The translations under genes and the position numbers were made by a program. 64,000 nt of DNA from Armatimonadota bacterium (GTDB lineage Bacteria; Armatimonadota; UBA5829; DTJY01): contig JARYMF010000003.1 in assembly GCA_029907255.1 (NCBI GenBank), positions 1-64,000 on the forward strand, read 5' to 3'. The notes below the pieces were generated by a model, which was given only the letters and a program-made list of their open reading frames with translations, did no database searches and was not told the DNA's origin. Each line of letters opens with the position of its first letter. Position 1 is the stretch's first letter. Shown here one piece after another: positions 57,433-64,000 of the stretch.

Positions 57433-59115
57433 ATGATTGAGCATCTTCATATTGAAGACTATGCGGTAATAGACAAGCTGGATTTAGAGCTTGGTGATGG
57501 CTTAAACATACTCACTGGCGAAACCGGCGCAGGCAAATCGGTTATCGTTGATGCTATTAATATGGTGCTCGGAGAGCGTGTAGATTCAGAGGTTATTAGG
57601 ACCGGCGCCGATAAAGCCGTCGTTGAGGCAGTCCTATTAGTTGATAGGTCTCCTTTGGCACTAAAGGCTCTTGAAGCAGCCGGTTTGGAAGCAGAAGATG
57701 GTAGAATTATAATTTGCCGTGAAATTCATAAGTCAGGCAGGAGCCAGTGCCGAATCAACGGAAGAGCGGCAACTATTGCCCTTCTAAAAGAGATAACCGA
57801 TAGTCTGGTTGACATTCACGGACAGCATGAGCATCAGAGCATTCTACGGCCAGAATCGCAAATAGAGATACTAGACAATTGGTGTGGCGACGAAGTACTG
57901 TCATTAAGGGCGGAAGTAGGCGAAAAATTTGCTATTCTTCGGCGACTTAAAGACGAACTTCGCCAATTAAAAAGCGAGGAACAGGAACGTGCGCGGAATA
58001 TAGATATCTATAGGTTTCAAATAGATGAAATAGAAAAAGCCGCTCTATCGCCTGGGGAGGAAGAGGAACTGCTAGCAGATAAAATCAGACTTGCGAATGC
58101 AGAGCGCCTTCATTCTATGACTTCCCTTGCATATGAAGCTATTGGCAATAGGTCAAGTGAATGCTGTGCGTTGGATAAACTTGGTGAGGCAGTTGCCGCT
58201 CTCGAGGGGATTTCGGAGGTTGATTCAAATCTGCAGCCGCTCGTAGAATCGCTCCAAAATGCTTTGTACCAGGTTGAAGATATAGCACGCGAGCTCAGGA
58301 GTTATCGGGACTCAATAGAATTCAACCCTGCACGTTTGGAAGCTATTCAAGAACGCATAGACCTCATTAGGGCGCTTAAACGTAAATATGGTGATACTGA
58401 GCAGGCTGTTATTGATTATGCCCAGCAACTAAAAAGCAAACTCGAATTGCTTGCAAATAGTGAGGAGCGGTCAAAAGAATTAGTTGCCGAGATTGAGCGT
58501 CTGGAATCGGAATTAACGCAAAAAGCCAAAGCACTTTCAGATTTGCATAAGAAAGGCGGAGAAAAATTTACAAAGGCAATCGTTAGCGAACTTGTCGAAC
58601 TTGGCATGCCAAATGCTGTTTTTCAGGTTTCGCAAGAACGGAAAGAAATTGATTCTTTAGGCATTGATAAAATCGAATTTCTGTTTTCCGCCAATACTGG
58701 GGAGCCGCCAAAGCCTCTTGTTAAAATTGCATCCGGAGGCGAAATATCACGAGTAATGCTGGCAATAAAATCAGTTTCTGCTACAGCAGATAGAACCCCA
58801 ACGCTAATATTTGACGAAATTGATGTTGGTATTGGGGGTCGAACAGCGGAAGTCATAGGTCAGAAGCTAGACACTTTGGCTAGTAAAAGTCAGGTTATAT
58901 GCATAACTCATCTGCCACAGATTGCCTGCCGAGCTGGAAAACATTTTGGAATAGAAAAGGAAGTTTCAGGCGGGCGAACGGTTGTACGAGTTCGTCCTCT
59001 AACTTATGAGGAACGAGTGGCGGAGCTTTCTCGGATGCTTGGAGGCGCTAGCCCTTCTCCAACTGCCATTCAGCATGCCCGGGAAATGCTTGCTATGAAA
59101 AGCACTGACACATAA
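57433..59115 (+). CDS. recN: DNA repair protein RecN
   Basis: 560 residues, an SMC-like ATPase for double-strand-break repair. Walker A is 'ILTGETGAGKSVIVDAI' near residue 28. A central coiled-coil region ('LELLANSEERSKELVAEIER') separates the two ATPase halves. The C-terminal half has the ABC signature 'ASGGEISRVMLAIKS' and Walker B 'TLIFDEIDVGIGGRTAEVIG'. 'VDIHGQHEHQSIL' is a RecN hallmark. Length is normal. No LexA box was seen directly upstream, where it is packed against nadK. Confidence 0.97.
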   Translation: MIEHLHIEDYAVIDKLDLELGDGLNILTGETGAGKSVIVDAINMVLGERVDSEVIRTGADKAVVEAVLLVDRSPLALKALEAAGLEAEDGRIIICREIHKSGRSQCRINGRAATIALLKEITDSLVDIHGQHEHQSILRPESQIEILDNWCGDEVLSLRAEVGEKFAILRRLKDELRQLKSEEQERARNIDIYRFQIDEIEKAALSPGEEEELLADKIRLANAERLHSMTSLAYEAIGNRSSECCALDKLGEAVAALEGISEVDSNLQPLVESLQNALYQVEDIARELRSYRDSIEFNPARLEAIQERIDLIRALKRKYGDTEQAVIDYAQQLKSKLELLANSEERSKELVAEIERLESELTQKAKALSDLHKKGGEKFTKAIVSELVELGMPNAVFQVSQERKEIDSLGIDKIEFLFSANTGEPPKPLVKIASGGEISRVMLAIKSVSATADRTPTLIFDEIDVGIGGRTAEVIGQKLDTLASKSQVICITHLPQIACRAGKHFGIEKEVSGGRTVVRVRPLTYEERVAELSRMLGGASPSPTAIQHAREMLAMKSTDT

Positions 59116-59235
59116 TCTAATTTTCTCTTGTCATTAGTTCTGCAGCCAAATTTCAGGATTCCTGTTGTTTCGCGTAGATAAGAATAAAATCAGCGAGCAA
59201 TTTTTAGGTCCCAATTCTAATTTCGGATTTTGCAA

Positions 59236-60360
59236 ATGGCTAAAATTACGTCAATAGCTAGGGTTGACAAAAAGACAAAGCATTTGGCTCAAAGGCTTAG
59301 GAAAGGTGAAATAGCTGTTATTGACCACCAAGACCTTGACTCGACTTGCGCGCGGATGCTTGTTGATTGCAAGGCTGCGGCAGTGATAAACGCAAGCAAA
59401 TCCATCTCTGGAAGATATCCAAATACCGGTCCAAGCATTCTCCTTTCTGCTGGCATTCCAATCATAGACAACGTTGGCAAGGAGATTATGGACGTCGTTT
59501 CGGAGGGCGACAAATTATTAATTGATGGCGAGACTATCTATAAGAATGGGGTAGTAGTTGGCATTGGAAAGTTGCTGTCTACTGAAGAAGTCAATCGTAT
59601 GATGGAAGAATCTCGTAGCAATCTTGCTGTCGAGCTTGAGAAATTCGTTCAAAATACCCTGCGGTACATTGAGGAAGAAAAATTTCTAATCCTTGACCCA
59701 GTTGAGGTACCAGAATTAAAAACCAAAATTGCCGGCCGCCATGCGCTCATCGTAGTTCGGGGCGAAGGTTACAAGGAGGATTTGGCTATCATAAAATCGT
59801 ATCTTCAAGATGTAAAGCCTGTCCTAATTGCTGTTGACGGCGGTGCAGACGCCCTGCTTGAATTCGGATTTAAGCCTGATTTAATAGTTGGTGATATGGA
59901 TTCGGTGAGCGATGAAGCATTGAAATGTGGCGCAGAAATTGTTGTGCATGCGTATGGGAATGGAAAAGCTCCAGGTCTTGCAAGGGTGAAAGAGCTTGGT
60001 TTAAAAGCCGCAGTATTTCCACTGCAAGGTACAAGCGAAGACATGGCGATGATGTTAGCTTATGAAAAGGGCGCTGATCTTATCGTTGCGGTTGGGACGC
60101 ACTCTAGTCTTATTGACTTTTTAGATAAGGGCAGAGCGGGTATGGCAAGCACATTTCTTACCCGCTTGAAAATAGGGTCAAAGCTTGTAGATGCAAAAGG
60201 AGTAAGCAAGCTTTACCGACGAGAACCAAAATTAAAAGAATTGCTTGCCCTTGTGTTGTCTGCTTTAGCTGTAGTTTTTGTAATCGCTTTTCAATCCCCA
60301 GCTTTTCGTACATGGGTTGGATTAATATTCTTCAAGCTTAGAAAACTGCTCGGCTTTTAG
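59236..60360 (+). CDS. steA: SteA-like cytokinetic ring protein
   Basis: 374 residues from the ATG at 59236. It matches the SteA family: 'GEIAVIDHQDLDSTCARMLV', 'VINASKSISGRYPNTGP', a thiamine-pyrophosphokinase-like central part ('VLIAVDGGADALLEFGFKPD', 'LIVGDMDSVSD') and one C-terminal transmembrane helix ('LLALVLSALAVVFVIAF'). In Corynebacterium SteA works with SteB at the division septum to promote peptidoglycan hydrolase activity. It is followed directly by a SteB/MctB-type gene, the conserved arrangement. No strong ribosome site is seen. True thiamine pyrophosphokinase activity is unlikely given the fusion to the membrane helix. Confidence 0.88.
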   Translation: MAKITSIARVDKKTKHLAQRLRKGEIAVIDHQDLDSTCARMLVDCKAAAVINASKSISGRYPNTGPSILLSAGIPIIDNVGKEIMDVVSEGDKLLIDGETIYKNGVVVGIGKLLSTEEVNRMMEESRSNLAVELEKFVQNTLRYIEEEKFLILDPVEVPELKTKIAGRHALIVVRGEGYKEDLAIIKSYLQDVKPVLIAVDGGADALLEFGFKPDLIVGDMDSVSDEALKCGAEIVVHAYGNGKAPGLARVKELGLKAAVFPLQGTSEDMAMMLAYEKGADLIVAVGTHSSLIDFLDKGRAGMASTFLTRLKIGSKLVDAKGVSKLYRREPKLKELLALVLSALAVVFVIAFQSPAFRTWVGLIFFKLRKLLGF

Positions 60361-60370
60361 GAGTCCCAAA

Positions 60371-61270
60371 TTGCCAATAGACTTTAGGTATCATCTCACC
60401 AGCTTGGTTGCGGTATTTCTTGCGCTAGCGCTAGGCATTCTCCTAGGAAGCAATTTTATTGCCGGTTCTTCTGTTGAGAGGCAAGTGGCAAAAAGATTAG
60501 AACAGCAGTTTTCTCAGTTACAAGCCGAGAACAGAAGCCAGCAGCGAACAATCTCTAACCTTAATGAATTAATAAGAAAAAGTGAGGAGTTTGAGCGAAG
60601 TGTATTGCCAGCGCTTGTCGCGGGTCACCTTGCAGGGCGTAGAATTGCTATTATCCAAGCTGGAGATTACATGGAAGCCGCACAAAGTGCAAAGACCGCG
60701 CTTGAGACTGCAGGTGCCGAAGTAATTTCAGTTACTACAATTTCAGACCTTTCAGTGGATTCTGCTGTTACCAGGGCGGCAAGAGCTGTGGAATTAATAG
60801 CGGGCGAGTATAATTTGCGCGATCCCATCCGAAGAGCTATCGAAATCATTGCCAAGTGTGTGGTGAATGGCTCGCATCAAGACGGAATAGATGTATTGGA
60901 GCAGAAAGGTTTAATTGCTGCTTCAGGCGACTACAATCGCAGGGTTTCAACTGTGGTGATCGTCGGTGGTAGCAAAGACAAAGAAGACAAGTCCTCCTCA
61001 AAGGTAATATTTGTCCTCATTGATGCTTTAAAGGCTTTCAATGTTGTGGCTGTAGGATGCGAACCTTACCAAGTTGGTTTTTCTTCTATACCAACCTTCC
61101 AAAAGAAACAAATTCCCACTGTAGACAATGTTGACATGCCGATGGGTCAAGTTGCCCTTGTGTTTGCAATAACTGAGGGCAAAGGAAGCTTCGGCATAAA
61201 AAAGTCAGCTGAGCAAATTCTCCCACATTATTTTGGAACAAAACAATGGCGAAAAGGATATCCGCGCTAA
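60371..61270 (+). CDS. SteB/MctB-like membrane protein (often annotated copper transporter)
   Basis: 299 residues with a TTG start at 60371; AGGAG overlaps the steA stop codon 7 bases upstream. The N-terminus 'PIDFRYHLTSLVAVFLALAL' and 'GILLGSN' form the one transmembrane helix of the family. A coiled coil follows ('RLEQQFSQLQAENRSQQRTI'), then an extracytoplasmic alpha/beta domain. Databases often name this family copper transporter after Mycobacterium MctB, but there is no obvious metal motif here. The position after steA fits the SteB role as its septal partner. Its end overlaps the next gene by 25 bases. Confidence 0.85.
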   Translation: MPIDFRYHLTSLVAVFLALALGILLGSNFIAGSSVERQVAKRLEQQFSQLQAENRSQQRTISNLNELIRKSEEFERSVLPALVAGHLAGRRIAIIQAGDYMEAAQSAKTALETAGAEVISVTTISDLSVDSAVTRAARAVELIAGEYNLRDPIRRAIEIIAKCVVNGSHQDGIDVLEQKGLIAASGDYNRRVSTVVIVGGSKDKEDKSSSKVIFVLIDALKAFNVVAVGCEPYQVGFSSIPTFQKKQIPTVDNVDMPMGQVALVFAITEGKGSFGIKKSAEQILPHYFGTKQWRKGYPR

Positions 61271-61962
61271 TTCCTGCATACAACGAAGCTGATGTAATCG
61301 CCCAAACCGTCAGGGCGGCGCTCGATATCCCAGGTGTTTCAGAAGTGTTAGTAGTTGACGATGGCTCAAAGGACGACACCGCGGAAGTTGCGCGCTCTGC
61401 TGGCGCCCACCAAGTTATTAAACTCACTCATAACATAGGCAAGGGAGGTGCGCTAAACAGAGGGTGGAAACAGTGTAAAGGTGAGATACTTCTACTTTTA
61501 GATGCTGACCTTGGATATTCTGCTTCAGAAGGGATTAAGCTTCTTGAGCCCGTGTTAAAAGACGAAGCTGATATGGCGATTGCTATGCTTTCTGGTTTGC
61601 CGCCTGAAAAAACAAATAGCGATATGCCTATTCTTTCCCCAAGGAGCAAGGGATTTGGTTTGGTGGTGAAGACTGCTAGGTTCGGGATTATGTTATTAAC
61701 AAGGCGCAAAATGCAGGCGCCCCTTGCAGGACCCAGAGCCTTGAAACGTGAGATTGTCGAAAGGATTGGAGGTTTTAATAGTAGGTTTGGCATAGAAGTT
61801 GGGCTTACTATAGATGCGCTTCGTATGGGTTATAGAGTAATTGAGGTTCCGGTTGATATGGTCCATCGAGCGTCTGGTCGAGATTTGCGAGGCTTTATCC
61901 ACCGTGGCCGCCAGTTTTTGGATGTTGTTCTAACACTTATGAGGAAAACTTTTAGACTATGA
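61246..61962 (+). CDS. glycosyltransferase family 2 protein
   Basis: 238 residues with the GT-A fold. 'SALIPAYNEADVIAQTVRAA', 'VLVVDDGSKDDTAEVA', 'NIGKGGALNRGWKQCKGE' and the metal-binding 'LLLLDADLGYS' are standard. 'LAGPRALKREIVERIGGF' is the acceptor region. It lacks a transmembrane anchor, unlike dolichol-phosphate-mannose synthase-type relatives. It starts within the end of the SteB-like gene, and its stop overlaps the next start (ATGA), so it is translationally coupled on both sides. A lipid-linked sugar acceptor is likely from the neighbouring MraY/WecA-like gene. Confidence 0.92.
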   Translation: MAKRISALIPAYNEADVIAQTVRAALDIPGVSEVLVVDDGSKDDTAEVARSAGAHQVIKLTHNIGKGGALNRGWKQCKGEILLLLDADLGYSASEGIKLLEPVLKDEADMAIAMLSGLPPEKTNSDMPILSPRSKGFGLVVKTARFGIMLLTRRKMQAPLAGPRALKREIVERIGGFNSRFGIEVGLTIDALRMGYRVIEVPVDMVHRASGRDLRGFIHRGRQFLDVVLTLMRKTFRL

Positions 61963-62780
61963 ACATATGGGTGCTTCTACTCCTAAGTTTAATAATTACA
62001 CCCGTAGCTGTGGTAGTTACGAATAGACTAGTCCAAAAGTTTGAGCTTATTCGGCCTAACTTTCGAGGCGATAAGATTCCAACTTCCTATGGCTTTATGC
62101 TAGTTTTGGCGGCTACACCGGTCTACATTGCAATGTGCATTGGAATGCCGCATGTTGAGTTTCGGACTGTAATATTTTTGATTGTAGTAATCGCATTTGG
62201 AGTGGCTGGTTTTGTTGATGACTTATATGGGTCTAGAGAAGTTGGTGGGTTTAGAGGACATTTTAGCCTGCTTTTCAAAGGCAAGGTAACAACGGGCGTT
62301 ATTAAGGCATTTGTTGGGGGCCTTACTGCGATTGCAGTGGGTGTAATTATCGCGCAAGGACAGCCCGGTATTGCAGTTATTAATGCACTGTTAATTGTTC
62401 TGGCGGCAAATTCGCTAAATCTATTGGACTTGAGGCCTGGTCGTGCAGTATCTTGTTTTTGGGTTGGGCTACTAGTGCTAGTTATTTTACGGCAAGGCAA
62501 TCTGGACATATGGCATGAGCTTACAGTGCTCCTATTGCCTGCACTTTGGCTTACAAAGCTTGACCGGTCGGCAAAAATAATGCTTGGCGATGCAGGGTCG
62601 AATACGCTAGGTGCAGTTTTGGGATTAGCGTTAGCGTTTGAGATAAATACACTTGGCAAGTTGATTATTGTAATAATGCTTGGGTTTTTGCAGGTATACG
62701 CAGAAAAGTATTCAATAACAAAACTAATAGAAAGTAACCGCATCATGCGGGAGATAGACCGCAGGATGGGAGTGAGGTAG
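61959..62780 (+). CDS. MraY/WecA-like glycosyl-1-phosphate transferase
   Basis: 273 residues with about nine hydrophobic helices. Family motifs are 'GVAGFVDDLYGSREVGG' (catalytic Asp pair), 'ANSLNLLDLRPGRAVSCFW' and 'MLGDAGSNTLGAVLG'. It is shorter than MraY (about 320-360). The enzyme class transfers a sugar-phosphate from UDP-sugar to undecaprenyl phosphate. This short version recurs with steA, steB-like and GT2 genes in Firmicutes, so it probably makes an envelope glycan connected with septation rather than lipid I. It overlaps the GT2 stop codon. Confidence 0.88.
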   Translation: MNIWVLLLLSLIITPVAVVVTNRLVQKFELIRPNFRGDKIPTSYGFMLVLAATPVYIAMCIGMPHVEFRTVIFLIVVIAFGVAGFVDDLYGSREVGGFRGHFSLLFKGKVTTGVIKAFVGGLTAIAVGVIIAQGQPGIAVINALLIVLAANSLNLLDLRPGRAVSCFWVGLLVLVILRQGNLDIWHELTVLLLPALWLTKLDRSAKIMLGDAGSNTLGAVLGLALAFEINTLGKLIIVIMLGFLQVYAEKYSITKLIESNRIMREIDRRMGVR

Positions 62781-62782
62781 CT

Positions 62783-62986
62783 TTGGGAAGAATAGTAGTC
62801 AATGCAGAGAGATGCAAGGGATGCGAACTTTGCGTTCACTTTTGCCCCAAAAAGTTGATTTATTTGGCAGAGGGTTTCAATAGCAAAGGCTTTCATCCGG
62901 CAGCTTTCATGGATAATGGAGAATGTACCGGATGCACCGCATGCGCTGTCATGTGCCCTGATGTAGCAATTGAGGTGTACAGGTAG
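62783..62986 (+). CDS. 2[4Fe-4S] ferredoxin, delta-type subunit of 2-oxoacid:ferredoxin oxidoreductase
   Basis: 67 residues with a TTG start 2 bases after the previous stop; GAGG lies just upstream. Two CxxCxxCxxxCP motifs are present: 'CKGCELCVHFCP' and 'CTGCTACAVMCP'. A ferredoxin of this size directly before the alpha subunit gene matches the delta subunit of KorDABC/VorDABC complexes, which oxidise 2-oxoglutarate or branched-chain 2-oxoacids to acyl-CoA and reduce ferredoxin. Confidence 0.9.
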   Translation: MGRIVVNAERCKGCELCVHFCPKKLIYLAEGFNSKGFHPAAFMDNGECTGCTACAVMCPDVAIEVYR

Positions 62987-63092
62987 AAAGCAGATTTCTT
63001 GCAGAAGCCAATAAAATAGCTCCATTATATTCCAATTCGTTTTTACTAAAGAAAAGAATCTCTGTTTCCGGCTCGTATTTGGAGGTAATGTC

Positions 63093-64000
63093 ATGACAAC
63101 AAAAGTTTTGATGAAGGGTAATGAAGCGGTTGTTCGTGGGGCAATTGCTGCCGGTTGCCGTGCTTTTTTTGGATATCCCATCACCCCTCAAAACGAAGTG
63201 CCCGAGTATATGTCTAAATATATGCCCGAGGCTGGCGGTGTTTTCGTACAGGCAGAAAGTGAAGTAGCGGCGATAAACATGGTTTACGGTGCTGCATGTG
63301 CAGGCGTCCGTGCAATGACATCATCATCGAGCCCTGGAATTAGTCTTAAAATGGAGGGAATCTCTTACCTTGCAGGGGCTCAACTTCCGTGCCTCATTGT
63401 AAATGTTCAGCGTGGAGGTCCCGGACTTGGCAATATAGCGCCATCGCAGTCAGACTATTTTCAAGCGGTCAAAGGCGGTGGGCATGGCGACTATAAGATG
63501 TACACCTTTGCTCCATGGTCAGTAAAGGAGATGTTTGAACATCCATCGCTTGCTTTCGAAGTAGCCGATAAATATCGCGGACCGGCTATGATTCTTACTG
63601 ATGCAATAATAGGTCAAATGCTTGAGCCAATTGAAATTCCAGAAAAAATTGAGCTAAATTTGCCACCCAAACCATGGGCAACTACTGGTGCAAAGGGTAG
63701 GGGGAGGAACTCAATCACCTCTCTTTACATAGTTCCTGAGGATTTAGAGAGAATTAATTTGGAAATACAAGCGAACTATAAGCTTGCCACTGAGCGTGAG
63801 GTTAGATTTCAGGAATTCTGGATAGACGATGCCAATTTAGTATTAGTTGCATATGGATGTGTTGCAAGAATATCTCGCACAACAATGACCATGGCTCGCG
63901 AAAAAGGTTTGAAAGTTGGGCTTTTTCGGCCCATTACTCTTTTCCCATTTCCATCAAAACAATTGCTTGAGCTTGCGAAATCAGGAAAGCATTTTCTAGT
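63093..64000 (+). CDS. 2-oxoacid:ferredoxin oxidoreductase alpha subunit (3' end outside window)
   Basis: 302 residues are visible, starting at the ATG at 63093 after GGAGGTAATGTC; the gene runs off the window end. 'KGNEAVVRGAIAAGCRAFFG' and 'YPITPQNEVPEYMSKYMPEA' are the conserved N-terminus of VorB/KorA. 'QAESEVAAINMVYGAACAGV', 'TSSSSPGISLKMEGISYLAG' and 'VNVQRGGPGLGNIAPSQSDY' are further family signatures. The order delta-alpha suggests that the beta and gamma subunits follow beyond the window. Which 2-oxoacid is used (branched-chain or 2-oxoglutarate) cannot be told from this part. Confidence 0.93.
   Translation, partial: MTTKVLMKGNEAVVRGAIAAGCRAFFGYPITPQNEVPEYMSKYMPEAGGVFVQAESEVAAINMVYGAACAGVRAMTSSSSPGISLKMEGISYLAGAQLPCLIVNVQRGGPGLGNIAPSQSDYFQAVKGGGHGDYKMYTFAPWSVKEMFEHPSLAFEVADKYRGPAMILTDAIIGQMLEPIEIPEKIELNLPPKPWATTGAKGRGRNSITSLYIVPEDLERINLEIQANYKLATEREVRFQEFWIDDANLVLVAYGCVARISRTTMTMAREKGLKVGLFRPITLFPFPSKQLLELAKSGKHFL

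Noticed and set aside
59236-60360. Thiamine pyrophosphokinase
   Set aside because: Only the fold is shared; the N-terminal SteA domain, C-terminal membrane helix and neighbour identify SteA.
62123-63184. 353-residue minus-strand open frame
   Set aside because: It is antisense to the MraY/WecA-like gene, the ferredoxin and the oxidoreductase start, all well supported; its composition is a reflection of their codons.

Overview
This window looks like chromosomal DNA from a diderm, sugar-degrading bacterium of moderate to low GC. It carries a GT9 heptosyltransferase-type gene and a PEP-CTERM protein, both typical of bacteria with an outer membrane. It also has a Gram-positive/cyanobacterial-style LexA box (GAAC-N4-GTTC) and a SteA/SteB-type cytokinesis pair, as found in Terrabacteria. 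Together these fit an uncultured diderm terrabacterial lineage (Armatimonadota-like), but that placement is inference. Genes are dense, intergenic gaps are all under 300 bases, and I saw no insertion sequence, phage, integrase or CRISPR array. Consensus sigma-70 promoters can be read upstream of several genes, and TTG start codons are common.

Layout. 1-10.9 kb: tail of a DUF4838 protein, DNA polymerase X, a secreted GH39-like glycosidase, an M48 protease, hemL, a PEP-CTERM protein, and an aroF-radical SAM pair. 11.1-14.5 kb: tRNA-Ala(CGC), a NamZ-type muramidase, a secreted M28 peptidase and a small exported protein ended by a perfect terminator. 14.6-18.5 kb: nucleoside hydrolase, HEPN protein, xylulokinase and ROK kinase. 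18.6-22.6 kb: methyltransferase, alanine dehydrogenase, RecB-like Fe-S nuclease, superoxide dismutase. 22.8-33.2 kb: two divergent units that probably form one carbohydrate locus. The minus-strand unit encodes a sugar isomerase, an AAC(3)-fold acetyltransferase, a sulfatase and an FAD oxidoreductase behind a strong promoter with a palindromic operator. The plus-strand unit encodes a sugar ABC permease and a binding lipoprotein without an ATPase, then a secreted GH116 glycosidase.

33.3-35.4 kb: a LexA-controlled small protein and DNA polymerase IV, divergent from smpB. 35.6-50.6 kb: a large GH-A-clan enzyme, methyltransferase, aldo/keto reductase, an orphan 2-oxoacid dehydrogenase E2, pyrE, a PHP protein, two Gfo/Idh/MocA dehydrogenases, a histidine phosphatase, a six-hairpin glycosidase and araD-araB. 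50.7-52.9 kb: GT9 (frameshifted at an A8 run) and GT4 glycosyltransferases. 53.0-64.0 kb: a second GH39-like enzyme, then a long co-directional run of a TPR protein, nadK, recN, steA, a SteB/MctB-like protein, GT2, an MraY/WecA-like transferase, a ferredoxin and the start of a 2-oxoacid:ferredoxin oxidoreductase alpha subunit.

Taken together, the region combines polysaccharide attack outside the cytoplasm (GH39-like, GH116), uptake, sugar oxidation and isomerisation, and entry into pentose phosphate metabolism (XylB, AraB, AraD). Envelope and housekeeping genes are interleaved. The strongest candidate for an undescribed system is the sulfatase/acetyltransferase/FAD-oxidoreductase/isomerase locus with its divergent transporter and GH116 enzyme.
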